DNA of 64,000 bases from CAYWVR01 sp964461715 (GTDB lineage Bacteria; Planctomycetota; Phycisphaerae; FEN-1346): contig CAYWVR010000010.1 of NCBI GenBank assembly GCA_964461715.1, positions 1 to 64,000 of the forward strand. The letters are read 5' to 3'. This document shows, in pieces, positions 8,537-17,923 of this stretch. Numbering within the stretch: position 1 is the stretch's first letter; every line of letters starts with the position of its first letter. The notes under the pieces were generated by a model. It saw nothing but the letters and a program-made list of their open reading frames with translations. It made no database searches and was not told the DNA's origin. Both the position numbers and the translations under genes were made by a program.

Positions 8537-10765
8537 TCAGGGGACGTCCGCGGCGCGGGCGGCGGGGAATGCGTCCGACACGCCGAACCGGCGGGCGCAC
8601 GCGCCGAGGAACTCATCGAGCGCGGCGGCCAGCTCGGGGTAGACCGACGCCCGGCGCGCGAGGAGCATCGCGTCCTCGCGGCTGGCGGGGTCGCACGAAA
8701 GGGCGGCGCGGAACTCGGCGAGGGCCTCGGCCCGGCGGCCGAGGTCGGCCCGGACCTGGCCGAGCCACATCCGCACGAGGGCGCGGTCGGGGGCGATCTC
8801 GGCCGCCTCGGCAAGGACCGTCTCGGCCGCCGCCAGGTCGCCCTCGGAGGCGTGGACGAGGGCGAGAAGAATCCGCGCGTCGACGTTCTCGGGCCGCGCC
8901 GCGATCGCGTGGCGATAGTGGTCCGCGGCCTCGGCGGCGCGGCCCATCGCGCGGGCCAGGGCGGCGGCGTGGCAATGGGCATCATGGAGCGCCTTCGCCT
9001 CGGGCGCGTCGGCCCGCTCGAGCCGGGCGATGAGGCGCGCGAGCTCATCGCGGGCCCGCGTCGGACGTTTCGCCTCCACGAGCGCCGCCGCCAGCCGCAA
9101 CCGCGCCCCTGCGTCCGACGGGTCCAGCTTGAGGGCCTTCTCCAGCAGCGGCACGGCCCCCGTCGCGTCGCCCGCGAGGAGCCGGACCTGGCCCTGGCGC
9201 CGGTAGTTGTGCCCGTCGAGGAAATCGACGCCCAAGGCGAGCGGCTCGCCGGGCGGCCGGTTCAGGAACTCGGGGATGTTGCACGCCCGCTCCGAAACCG
9301 CCGCGTGCTCCAGGATCACCGGCGGGCTGTCGCGTCCCTCCGCATCGACATGTGTGAGCGCGAGTTGCGTGTACGGTCCGCGAAGCTTCGTGGCGAAGAC
9401 GAGCCATCGCCCGTTGGGCGACCACGCGTGCCACGAGTTCATGCGGCCGGTGTTGCAGGTCATGCGGCGCGGCGTGCCGCCCGCGGCGGGCATGATGTAG
9501 AGGGCGGCGTCGGGCTGGAGGAGCATGAAGTCCGCGGCCTGGCAAAAAACGAGCCACCGGCCGTCGGGCGAGACGCGCGGGAAGTAGTTGCTCCGCCCGT
9601 TGGCCGACGCGCCGCTCACGGGCTCCGCCTCGCCGCCCGCGCCGCCGCGGAACGGGACGCGGTAAAGGTCGAAGCGGAATCCGCGCCTCCCCTCGACGAA
9701 GTCGCGGGCGAGGTGGGGCGTCAGGAGCACGTCCTTCTGGGCGGCCGACTCCTCGATCTGGGCCGCCTTTGCCCGGGAGAAATAGACCCACCGCCCGTCG
9801 GGCGACCACGCCGCCCCGCTCTGGACCTGCGCCGGATCGTCCGCGCCCGGAAGGGCCGCGAACCGCCCCGTCGCCCGCTCGTAGACTGCCAGGATGCCCT
9901 TGACCGGAAAGAAGAGCTGCGAGTACGCGAGGTCCGGGCGCGGCACGAAGACGGAGCGGTCCTGGACGGTGCTCGCGACGTACCGCCCGTCGGGCGAGAC
10001 GCGGGAAAGGAGCCCGAACGTCGGCTCGCCGTCCTCCCGGCGAAAGTCGCTCCACGTGATGAGATGATCGCGCGTCAGCGTTACCGACGGGGCGAGCTTC
10101 ACGAGGGCATAAGACCCCTTGTCGTTCGCGTAGTCGACGTCCATGCCCAGGACGCGCCCGGCGGCGTCGGCCGAGTGGCAGTTCCCGCAGACCGGCAGGT
10201 CCTCGAGCACCACCGGCGGCGGGCCCGCCTCGGCCACGTTCAGCAGCCGCCACCGAATCCGCTCGGGGTGCCGCACCGCCTCGATGAAGGGGAGGGGGAC
10301 GCTGCGGTACAGGATCGGCGCCCCGACCGGGTCGGTCGACGTGGTGACGTGCGTCCGGCCCGCCGCCCGGACCGTCTCGCCGCCCGCGCCGAGGACGGTG
10401 ACCGTGAGCGGCGTCTCCGTGGAGGCCGCCTTCATGTCCCGCCACACGTCGGGCCCGGGGCGCCAGCGCGGCCGCGCGATCTCGAAGGCGAGCGGCGACG
10501 CCAGGCCGGGCCCGTCAACGCGGACGATCCAGCGATCGACGTCCACCTCCTCCGGTCCGCGCCAGCGGAACTCGGGCGGAGGAAGCTCCGGCGGGAAGAT
10601 CGTGCCGGGCCGGGGATAGGTGACCTCGACGCTGCCCGGCATCTCCTCCAGCGCCTCGGGCGGCCCCGCGGTGTCGCCCGCGTCGCCGGACGGTCCGCGC
10701 AGCGCCGCGGCCGCGCCGGCCAGGGCGGCCAGGGAGGCGAGCGCGAGGAGGGCGGGGCGAGTCAT
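8537..10765 (-). CDS. Exported WD40-like propeller/TPR protein with one heme-c site
   Basis: A 742-residue protein. The start ATG at 10765 follows GGAGGG and overlaps the TGA of the upstream gene as ATGA. It has a signal peptide at 1-25, a beta-rich N-terminal part, and a mono-heme motif CGNCH at 193-197. PD40 propeller blades follow (VSPDGRYVAST, WSPDGRWVYFSRAKA, VSPDGRWLVFCQAAD, WSPNGRWLVFATK). From about residue 520 to the C-terminus there are TPR units (AVPLLEKALKLDPSDAGARL, AADHYRHAIAARPENVDARI, EALAEFRAALSCDPASRED). Planctomycete proteins of this build are usually uncharacterised. Together with the next gene it forms a two-gene secreted unit. Confidence 0.75.
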   Translation of the reverse strand: MTRPALLALASLAALAGAAAALRGPSGDAGDTAGPPEALEEMPGSVEVTYPRPGTIFPPELPPPEFRWRGPEEVDVDRWIVRVDGPGLASPLAFEIARPRWRPGPDVWRDMKAASTETPLTVTVLGAGGETVRAAGRTHVTTSTDPVGAPILYRSVPLPFIEAVRHPERIRWRLLNVAEAGPPPVVLEDLPVCGNCHSADAAGRVLGMDVDYANDKGSYALVKLAPSVTLTRDHLITWSDFRREDGEPTFGLLSRVSPDGRYVASTVQDRSVFVPRPDLAYSQLFFPVKGILAVYERATGRFAALPGADDPAQVQSGAAWSPDGRWVYFSRAKAAQIEESAAQKDVLLTPHLARDFVEGRRGFRFDLYRVPFRGGAGGEAEPVSGASANGRSNYFPRVSPDGRWLVFCQAADFMLLQPDAALYIMPAAGGTPRRMTCNTGRMNSWHAWSPNGRWLVFATKLRGPYTQLALTHVDAEGRDSPPVILEHAAVSERACNIPEFLNRPPGEPLALGVDFLDGHNYRRQGQVRLLAGDATGAVPLLEKALKLDPSDAGARLRLAAALVEAKRPTRARDELARLIARLERADAPEAKALHDAHCHAAALARAMGRAAEAADHYRHAIAARPENVDARILLALVHASEGDLAAAETVLAEAAEIAPDRALVRMWLGQVRADLGRRAEALAEFRAALSCDPASREDAMLLARRASVYPELAAALDEFLGACARRFGVSDAFPAARAADVP

Positions 10766-13700
10766 GGTCCCTCCGCCCCCCGCTCCCACAGCGCCGGGGC
10801 GGGCCCCTGGTGGAACAGCGCCTCGCCCGGGATCGACTGCCGCTCGAACGTCGGCCCGGCCCAGCGGACTTCGAGGACGGGCGGCGTCTTGGCGGCGTGC
10901 GTGTACAGGACCGTGAAGGGGTGGCGGCCGGCGGCCAGCGAGGTGCTCCGCTCCTCCTCGTGGCCCTGGCCCCCCCCGCCGCGACTCTCCACGACCAGAC
11001 GCTCGTCAACGTAGACGCGGCTCGCGCCGGTGGAGCGGGTCGCGAAGGTGTATCCGCCGAAGGCCGCCCCGTCGTCTCGGCGCGGCACGTCGAGGACCCC
11101 GTCGAAGCGGACCGTGAATCTCTCGCCACGCGCCGCCTCGGGCAGACGCAGCTTCGCGGTCACGCCCGTTGTGCGCGGCGTCATTTCGAGGGAATCGACG
11201 TAGGCCAGCCGGCGGGCCCGGCGGCCGTCGAGGTCCGGCGCATCCTCGTAGACGGCATACGTCAATCCCTCGATAAGCGGGCGATAGGCGAACCGCGCCT
11301 GCCCGCCGCCCGCGTTGGCCGCCTTCGCCCGGTCCCGCACGCCCGCCACCGAGAGCGTGTACGCGGTCCGCTCCTGGAGCGCCGAGGTGGTCAGCGTCAC
11401 GGTCTGCCCGTCCTCGTGGAGGACGGCCTTGCGCACCCGCACGCCGCGGTCGATCTCGAACCGGGCCGGGTCGGTCGCCGTCTCCGGCGTGACGGGCTCG
11501 TCGAAGGCCACGAGGAGGGCCTCCCGCTCGCCGAGCGGCACGGCGACCTCGGCCACGCGCGGGGCCCGCGTGTCGGGTTCCACGTCGACCGTGACCGTGG
11601 CCGGGCGGCTGGGCGTCTTGCCGCGGTCCGACGCGCGGTACGTGAACGTGTCCGTGCCGACGAAGCCCGCCCGGCTGTGGTAGGTGATCGTGCCCCACTC
11701 GGCCCGGTCCACCGACCCGCCTCGCGGACCGTCCGCGACGTGCACGCGAAGGTGGCCGACGACGTCGTCGGGGTCGGTCATGGGTAGGTCGATGGCCACC
11801 GACTTGCCCTCCGGGCACGCGACCTTCGCGTCGCAAGCCTCGGGCGGGGCGTTCTCGGTCTTGATGCGATCGAGGGTCCGCTGGATCGTCTTGCCGAGAT
11901 GCTTGTCGGCGCCGCGGGAGAGCGCGACGAGCGGCTCGACGGCCTCCGCGGCGGCCGGACCCATCCCCGAGAGCGTGCGCACGGCCGAGCCGAGGAGAGG
12001 GTGGCCCTTGGACCGGACGATCTTGACGAGGACCGGCACGGCCTTCTCGGCGGCGGCCGGGCCGACGGCCGCGAGGGCCGAGAGAACGTGGCCCGCGCGG
12101 CGGGTGTCCGAGGCGTGGAACTGCTCGAGCAGCGCCGGGACGGCGGCCTTGGCCTTCGGGCCGAGCGCGCGCAGGGACGAGAGGGCGCTCGAAGCGAGCC
12201 GCTTGTCCTCGGCGTCCAGCATTCTTGCGAGCGCCGGGACCGACGTCTCGGCGCCTTCCGGGAACGCGGCCAGCGCCTCGGCGGCCCACGGGCGGTCCCG
12301 CCCGGAGCCCTTCTCAAGCGCAGCGACCAGGGCCGGGACGGGCGAGCGGCCGATCGCGTCCAGGCTCGCGGCGGCGAGCCCGCGGACCGTCCGGTCGCTG
12401 TGATCGAGGGCCGCAAACAGGGCGTCGGCGGCAGACCTGGCGGAAGGGCCGAGACCGCCGAGAGCCTCGGCGGCGGCGCGGGCCAGCTCCCGATCCTCGT
12501 GCTTCAAGGTCTCGGCCAGCGGGCCGGCGGCCTTCTCTGCGTCGGGGCCGATCGCGCCGAGGGCCTTGGCGGCGGCCTTGGCCACCTCGAGGTTCTCGTC
12601 CCCGAGCGCCCGGACCAGGGCGTCGACCGCCGGCGCGCCGGCCGGTCCCATCCGGACCAGGATGGCGGCGGCCCTCCGCCGCAGGGGGTCTTCGCCCTTG
12701 GCGATCACCTTCGCCAGCGCGCCGGCGGCTTGGTCGGCGCCGGCGTCCATGGCGGCGAGGGCCGAGGCGGCCCGGTCGCGGACCTTCTCGTCCTCGGAGG
12801 CCAGGGCCTCGACGAGGCCGGGGATGGCGGCCTCGCCGGCGGCGCCCGCGCGGCGGAGGGTGGCGGCGGCAAGCTGCCGCAGGTCGGCGTCCTCGTGGCC
12901 GAGCATCCGGGCGATGCGCGGGACGACGGGCTCGAGGCCCGCCGGGTCGACGGCGGCAAACGTGTCCAGAAGCGTGTCGCACCAGAGGGTCCGCTTCTCG
13001 CGGAGCGACTCCACCAGCGCCTCGCAAAGCGCCGGCAGCGCCTCCTTCGCGTCCGGGCCGATGGCCTGGAGGGCTGCGGCGGCCTCGTGCCACAGGCGCG
13101 CGTCCTCCGCCTTGACGGTCCCGGCCAGAGGGACGGCGGCATCGGCGGCGTCCGAACCCATCCGCTTGAGCAGTCCCGCTGCCAGATAGCGCACGTACGT
13201 GTCCTTATGCTCCAGGAGCGCGGCTACGGGTTTCGTGAGGGTCCGGGCGGCGGGCGGGTCGATCTCGCGCATCGTCGCCAGGAGCAGCCGCGCGTGCGTC
13301 CCGTCTCGACGCGCGAGGGCCTCCGGCAGGGCCTCGGCGAGGTCGGGCAGGGCGTCCTTCGCCTTCGGGCCGAGGCCCGCCAGCGCGTGGGCGGCGGCCC
13401 TCTGCGCGGGCCACGTCTTCTCGTCCTTCGACGCCAGGACCCCGGCGAGCGTGCCCGCCAGGCCCTTCGCCTTCGCGACCTCCGGCCGCGCGAGCAGCAC
13501 GGCGGCGGCCTTCCGATGGGCCTCGAGGCGCGCGCCGAGTTGGGCGATGAGCGCGGGCACGTCCTCCGGCCCCACGTCCTCGGCGTCGGCCGCCAGGATC
13601 GGCGTCTCGGGCTCCAAGGGCGGGGGCTCGTGGGCGGGCGGCGGGGGCAGGGGCTCGAAGTCCTCGTCCCGCAGGTCGTAGGCCATGAGCGGGCCGAACT

Positions 13701-15210
13701 TGAAGAAGAGCCGCCCCTGTGCGATGACCGGGGCCACGTTGGCCTCCCACTCCCCGTCCCGCAGCTCCGGCACGTCGTGGAACCCGAACGGCCGCAGCTC
13801 GCCCGTCACCTCGAACCCGTCCTTCGTCGGAGCGATGAGCCGCATCCGCGGGACCTGCTTCGGCCGGGCGGACGGGTCGTGCGGCTTGGGCACGCGCACC
13901 AGGTCCAGGGCGTAGACCTTTCCGTCGGCGGCGACAACGTGGCCGGGCGTGCCGGCCGGCTCGGTGTGGAGCAGCGCGCCCGTCTCGGCGTCCAGGCACA
14001 GCAGCGTGGCCCCTCGATGCCGCCCCGGTTTTTCCGGCAGGGGCGGCAGGAGCCCGTCCTCGGAGCGTTCGACCTCGGCGTCGGCGGCGCCGAAGGCGTA
14101 GACCCGCCCATTGACGATGGCGGCATGGCTGAAGCGGGCGGGGGCATTCTGGCGGACCCAGAGGACGCGGGCCGTCCGGCCGTCCGGGCTCAGGCGGAGC
14201 ATGGCCAGCTCCTCCGGTCCCCAGGATGCGTCGCGCATTTTGTCGCGGAGGGTCTTGGCCCCGTCCTCGCCGTCGTCCTTTTTCTGTGGTTGCTGGCGAG
14301 GGGCGGCGGCTCGGTAGGGCGGATCGAGCGGCAGGGCGGCCCAGCCCGGCCAGGCCCGCTCGGTTGCGGGGGCCAGTTCGCGGCGGAGCGAGACCAGCAG
14401 CAGCCCGTCCGCGTAAACGGGCGTCAGCGTCTTCTCGCCGACCGAGGGGACCTCCCAGAGGACCTTGCCGGTGTCGGCGTCGAGGCAGACGACGTAGCAC
14501 CACGTGGGGGAGACGATCAGGTTCCGCCCGCCGTGGCGGAATCGGGCGGCCGAGACGTCGCCCGCGGAGTAGGCCTTGCCGATGCCGGGGTCCATGCCCC
14601 AGACGATCTTGTGCCCGTCGCGGATGTCGACGGCGACGAGGGGCGGCGTCCGGTCGTTGCGGCTGACGGGGTTGAAGATGACGGTGGACTTATGGAGAAT
14701 AGGTGATTCGGGCAGCCCCCAGCCCTGGTCGCCCTCGCCGGTCCCGAAATCGGTCCAGGCGTTGACCTTCCAGCGGGTCTCCATCGTTTCGAGGTCCACG
14801 GCGTAGAGGTTGGCGTTGGGCGTCGTGCCGACGGCCAGGCCCTGGTCCACCAGGGGCGTCGACCGGGCGAAGCCGAACCGTTTCCAGCTCGCGCTGCCGA
14901 GGTGGGCCTTCCCGAGGGGCGTCCCGTCTTCGAGGTCGAAGACGTGCAGGTACGCGTTGCCGCCCGCGACGGAGTAGACCTTGCCGTCCAGGACGGTGAC
15001 GGGGGCGGCCGAGATGCCGAGGGGCTGCTTCCAGAGCAGCGTCGGGCCTTCGCTGGGCCAGCGACCCAGCAGGTCCCGCGCCGGGTACGTGCCGCTGGTG
15101 GCGGACCCGCGGTAGCCGGGCGGCGGAGCGTGCTCGGCGGCGGCGAGGGCCGTCGCGGCGAGTCCTGCGACCAGGCCGGCGAGCGTCAAGCGAAGCGGCG
15201 TGTGAGCCAT
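10762..15210 (-). CDS. Giant exported PQQ-propeller, HEAT-repeat, Ig-like and PA14-like protein
   Basis: 1482 residues from the ATG at 15210 (AAGG 9 nt upstream, signal peptide TLAGLVAGLAATALAAA directly after). Residues about 35-540 form a PQQ/outer-membrane-propeller region (PTLLWKQPLGISAAPVTVLD, GKVLWEVPSVGEKTLTPVYA). About 550-1110 is a long array of HEAT units (AAVDALVRALGDENLEVAKA, AAAKALGAIGPDAEKAAGPL). About 1120-1200 is a cadherin-like domain (GTDTFTYRASDRGKTPSRPA), and about 1213-1250 an SbsA-type Ig segment. The last 110 residues resemble PA14 (ASRVYVDERLVVESRGGG). No heme motif was found. A scaffold or sensor role in the envelope is a guess. Confidence 0.75.
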   Translation of the reverse strand: MAHTPLRLTLAGLVAGLAATALAAAEHAPPPGYRGSATSGTYPARDLLGRWPSEGPTLLWKQPLGISAAPVTVLDGKVYSVAGGNAYLHVFDLEDGTPLGKAHLGSASWKRFGFARSTPLVDQGLAVGTTPNANLYAVDLETMETRWKVNAWTDFGTGEGDQGWGLPESPILHKSTVIFNPVSRNDRTPPLVAVDIRDGHKIVWGMDPGIGKAYSAGDVSAARFRHGGRNLIVSPTWCYVVCLDADTGKVLWEVPSVGEKTLTPVYADGLLLVSLRRELAPATERAWPGWAALPLDPPYRAAAPRQQPQKKDDGEDGAKTLRDKMRDASWGPEELAMLRLSPDGRTARVLWVRQNAPARFSHAAIVNGRVYAFGAADAEVERSEDGLLPPLPEKPGRHRGATLLCLDAETGALLHTEPAGTPGHVVAADGKVYALDLVRVPKPHDPSARPKQVPRMRLIAPTKDGFEVTGELRPFGFHDVPELRDGEWEANVAPVIAQGRLFFKFGPLMAYDLRDEDFEPLPPPPAHEPPPLEPETPILAADAEDVGPEDVPALIAQLGARLEAHRKAAAVLLARPEVAKAKGLAGTLAGVLASKDEKTWPAQRAAAHALAGLGPKAKDALPDLAEALPEALARRDGTHARLLLATMREIDPPAARTLTKPVAALLEHKDTYVRYLAAGLLKRMGSDAADAAVPLAGTVKAEDARLWHEAAAALQAIGPDAKEALPALCEALVESLREKRTLWCDTLLDTFAAVDPAGLEPVVPRIARMLGHEDADLRQLAAATLRRAGAAGEAAIPGLVEALASEDEKVRDRAASALAAMDAGADQAAGALAKVIAKGEDPLRRRAAAILVRMGPAGAPAVDALVRALGDENLEVAKAAAKALGAIGPDAEKAAGPLAETLKHEDRELARAAAEALGGLGPSARSAADALFAALDHSDRTVRGLAAASLDAIGRSPVPALVAALEKGSGRDRPWAAEALAAFPEGAETSVPALARMLDAEDKRLASSALSSLRALGPKAKAAVPALLEQFHASDTRRAGHVLSALAAVGPAAAEKAVPVLVKIVRSKGHPLLGSAVRTLSGMGPAAAEAVEPLVALSRGADKHLGKTIQRTLDRIKTENAPPEACDAKVACPEGKSVAIDLPMTDPDDVVGHLRVHVADGPRGGSVDRAEWGTITYHSRAGFVGTDTFTYRASDRGKTPSRPATVTVDVEPDTRAPRVAEVAVPLGEREALLVAFDEPVTPETATDPARFEIDRGVRVRKAVLHEDGQTVTLTTSALQERTAYTLSVAGVRDRAKAANAGGGQARFAYRPLIEGLTYAVYEDAPDLDGRRARRLAYVDSLEMTPRTTGVTAKLRLPEAARGERFTVRFDGVLDVPRRDDGAAFGGYTFATRSTGASRVYVDERLVVESRGGGGQGHEEERSTSLAAGRHPFTVLYTHAAKTPPVLEVRWAGPTFERQSIPGEALFHQGPAPALWERGAEGP

Positions 15211-15319
15211 GCTCGTGCACCTTCCTCCCCGCGGCATTGAACGCCTGCGGGAGCCGTCGGTCTTGAGGATTCCGGCGCAGGGGAGGGCCGATGCGGGTGC
15301 GGGAGTAGGAGGGGGAGGC

Positions 15320-16213
15320 TCAGGCCTCCGCGCCGGCGCCGGCAAGGGCCGCCTCGGCGCTGTCGGAGGCGGGGGCGTGGAGGTCGGGCCAGGAGACGAC
15401 GCGGTTTCGGCCCTCGTTTTTGGCGACATAGAGGGCCTCGTCGGCGCGGCCGATGATCTCGTTCACGGAGACGGGCTCCGAGGGGTCGAGCACCGCCACG
15501 CCGAAGCTGGCGGTCACCGTGACGGGCCGGCCGGCGCAGGCGACGGACGTGCCCTCGATCAGGGCCCGGAGCTTCTCGGCCACCGCCGCGCTGATCGCCG
15601 GCGCCGCCTCCGGCAGGACGATGAGGAACTCCTCGCCGCCGTAGCGGACGACGATGTCGCTGGAGCGGACGTGCAGCCGCAGGAGTCGCCCGAGGTGCGC
15701 GAGCACCGCGTCGCCGCCCTGGTGGCCGAAGGTGTCGTTGACGCGCTTGAAGTGATCGAGATCGATCATGATGAAGCCCACCGGTGTGTGCCGGCGGCGG
15801 GCCCGGGCCACCTCGCGTTCGAAGTGGAGCTTGGCCTGGCGGCGGTTGATGAGCTCCGTCAGGAAGTCCGTCTCGGCCACGTGGCGAAGCACGAGGTTGT
15901 CGCGCTCGAGGGTGGAGCGGGCCTCCCGATACTCGCGGAACCAGAAGAGGCATCCGAGGAGGACGGCGACGTACCCCGCCGCATGGATGTAGACGCTGTC
16001 CCAGGCGATCTCGGAGACGCCCCACGTCCCCATGGCCGCCATCCGCGCCAGGTGAATGGCCTCGCCCGCCACGAGGAACGCCAGGCCCGCGTATACGGCC
16101 AGGTAGGACCGCGCCGGGCCCCCCAGCCATCGGCGGAGGAAGAGCAGGGCGACGCCCGCGCCGACGAGAATGGTGATCCGAACCAGACTGGCCGACAGGT
16201 CCCACGAACCCAT
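15320..16213 (-). CDS. Membrane-bound diguanylate cyclase (GGDEF domain)
   Basis: 297 residues from the ATG at 16213, preceded by GGAAGG. Residues 1-105 hold about three to four membrane helices (ITILVGAGVALLFLRRW, YLAVYAGLAFLVAGEAIHLA, AAGYVAVLLGCLFWF). A short linking helix follows, then a complete GGDEF domain with DFLTELINRRQAK, IMIDLDHFKRVNDTFGHQGG and the active-site variant RYGGEEFLIVLPE. A GGEEF sequence is catalytically competent in the family, so c-di-GMP synthesis from two GTP is expected. No clear RxxD inhibitory site was noticed. The gene precedes no operon partner on its own side and lies upstream-in-map of the ABC genes. Confidence 0.9.
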   Translation of the reverse strand: MGSWDLSASLVRITILVGAGVALLFLRRWLGGPARSYLAVYAGLAFLVAGEAIHLARMAAMGTWGVSEIAWDSVYIHAAGYVAVLLGCLFWFREYREARSTLERDNLVLRHVAETDFLTELINRRQAKLHFEREVARARRRHTPVGFIMIDLDHFKRVNDTFGHQGGDAVLAHLGRLLRLHVRSSDIVVRYGGEEFLIVLPEAAPAISAAVAEKLRALIEGTSVACAGRPVTVTASFGVAVLDPSEPVSVNEIIGRADEALYVAKNEGRNRVVSWPDLHAPASDSAEAALAGAGAEA

Positions 16214-16315
16214 GCGTTGCGCCGCCTTCCCGGGGGCCCGGGGTACCATCCCAGCGCCGGCTCCCCGGGGGACTATCGGCCGCCTTGAGAAGAAGCTTTA
16301 GGGCCCGGCCGTAGC

Positions 16316-17080
16316 TCAGCCCTCGATGTGCGCGGTAAACGCCCGCCGCACCGCCACCAGCCGGTCGACGAAGGCCGGGGCCAGGCGGTCGCGCGGACGG
16401 GGCAGGTCGACCTCCATCTCCGCCACCGTCCGCCCGAAGGTCATGACCACGACCCGGTCGGCCAGGTACACCGCCTCCTCGATGCTGTGCGTGACGAAAA
16501 GGATTGTCTGCCGGTCGGCGGCCCAGAGGGCCAGCAGGTCGTTCTGGAGGCGGTGTCGCGTCGGCTCGTCGACGCTCGCGAAGGGCTCGTCCATCAGAAG
16601 TACCCGCGGGCTGGTCGCGAGCGCCCGGGCCAAGGCCACCCGCTGCCGCATCCCGCCCGAGAGCTCGTGGGGCAGGCTGCGCTCGATCTCGGGGGGCAGG
16701 CCGACGCGTTGGAGGACGGCCCGGGCCCTGTTGCGGCGTTCGGCGCGGGGCGTGCCGGCGATTTCGAGGCCGAGGGCGGCGTTCCCGAAGACTCGCCGCC
16801 AGGGCAAGAGTCCCCCCTCCTGGCTCACGAGGCCCATGTCCTTCGGCGGTCCGTCGACCGTCCGTCCGTCCACGAGGACGCGCCCCGACGTGGGCGTATC
16901 CAGGCCCGCGGCCAAGCGCAGCAGCGTCGTCTTGCCGCATCCGGAGGGTCCGACGACGCAGGTCAGGGCCCCCGGCGGGCAGACGAGTCGGAATCCCCGC
17001 AAGGCCCAGACCTCGCCCCGGGCCTCCGTGTTGAAGCGGCGGCTGATGTTCTCGAACCGGATTCGGGCGTCGTGGTCCAC
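16316..17080 (-). CDS. ABC transporter ATP-binding protein (SsuB/TauB/NrtD type)
   Basis: 254 residues starting with GTG (MDHDARIRFENISRRF). It shows Walker A GPSGCGKTTLLRLAAG, Q-loop LVSQEGGLLPWRR, signature LSGGMRQRVALARALATS, Walker B VLLMDEPFASVD and switch His in ILFVTHSIEEAVYLADRV. This is the pattern of ATPases that energise uptake of sulfonates, nitrate or similar small anions. It lies 3 nt after the permease gene and shares its operon with the permease and the binding lipoprotein. The substrate cannot be determined from sequence. Confidence 0.92.
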   Translation of the reverse strand: MDHDARIRFENISRRFNTEARGEVWALRGFRLVCPPGALTCVVGPSGCGKTTLLRLAAGLDTPTSGRVLVDGRTVDGPPKDMGLVSQEGGLLPWRRVFGNAALGLEIAGTPRAERRNRARAVLQRVGLPPEIERSLPHELSGGMRQRVALARALATSPRVLLMDEPFASVDEPTRHRLQNDLLALWAADRQTILFVTHSIEEAVYLADRVVVMTFGRTVAEMEVDLPRPRDRLAPAFVDRLVAVRRAFTAHIEG

Positions 17081-17083
17081 GCC

Positions 17084-17923
17084 TCAGCGTTCCTTCGGTT
17101 CCCATCGCCCCAGCCGATGGGCCAGCAGCCGCAGCCCGCCGTCGAGGCCCAGGCCGATGGCCCCGATGACGAGGATCGCCGCGAAGGCGTACTCGTAGGC
17201 GGCCTGCTCGTGGGCGGTGGCGATCATGTACCCCAGCCCGCTGCGCGTCCCCGGGAAGATCTCGGCGGCAATGATGACGCGCCACGCGATGCCGCCTCCG
17301 ACGCGGAGGCCCGTGAAGATCGCCGGGGAGGCGGCGGGGAAGACGATCTTGGCCAGGACCTGCCCGCGCGTGGCCCCGAAGACCCGGGCGGCCTCGACGT
17401 GGGCGTCGCGCACGCCGCGCGCCCCGGCGGCGGCGTTGAGGGCGATGGGGAAGAAGGCCCCCATCCAGATGACGGCCAGGATCGCCCACCGGAGCTGGTC
17501 CAGCGTCCCGTACCGCCAGGCCTCCTCTCCGAAGACGGCCGTGGCGGGGCTGGAGAGGCCGAACGCGATGATGGCCACCGGCACCCACGCGATGGGGCTG
17601 ATGACCATCGCCGCCGACATCGTCGGCGAGAGTATCTCCATCGCCCGCCGCGATCGCCCCACCAGCACGCCCACCGGAACGGCCGTCCCCGCCGCCAGGC
17701 CGAACCCGCACACCACCCGCAGGACGCTGATCAGGGCCCCGTCGGCGAGGCTCGTCGCGTCGAGCGTCGCCGGGGTGCGCCACGGATGGACGAGGACGTC
17801 GAGCGTCTCGCCGATCGAGGGCACGACGACGCTCCCGCGGCTCGCCAGGTGCCAGACGACGAGGACCGCCGCCGGCACCACGGCTCCGAGGAGCGTCTTT
17901 CGGATGGCGGGGGGAAGCGTCAT
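17084..17923 (-). CDS. ABC transporter permease (SsuC/TauC type)
   Basis: 279 residues with about six membrane helices (TLLGAVVPAAVLVVWHLA at the N-terminus, AILVIGAIGLGLDGGLRLLA near the C-terminus). The cytoplasmic EAA loop, which docks the ATPase, is clear: EAARVFGATRGQVLAKIVFP followed by AASPAIFTGLRVGGGIAW. The start ATG at 17923 overlaps the stop of the binding-protein gene (ATGA), and the stop is 3 nt before the ATPase start. It is a single permease that would work as a homodimer. The family covers sulfonate, taurine, nitrate and thiamine-precursor uptake. Confidence 0.92.
   Translation of the reverse strand: MTLPPAIRKTLLGAVVPAAVLVVWHLASRGSVVVPSIGETLDVLVHPWRTPATLDATSLADGALISVLRVVCGFGLAAGTAVPVGVLVGRSRRAMEILSPTMSAAMVISPIAWVPVAIIAFGLSSPATAVFGEEAWRYGTLDQLRWAILAVIWMGAFFPIALNAAAGARGVRDAHVEAARVFGATRGQVLAKIVFPAASPAIFTGLRVGGGIAWRVIIAAEIFPGTRSGLGYMIATAHEQAAYEYAFAAILVIGAIGLGLDGGLRLLAHRLGRWEPKER

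Noticed and set aside
8852..11014. 720-codon open frame on the plus strand
   Set aside because: Shadow of the propeller/TPR gene, with no start context and no motif.
11899..14706. 935-codon open frame on the plus strand
   Set aside because: Antisense of the HEAT-repeat region. Its repeats simply mirror the HEAT periodicity in GC-rich DNA.
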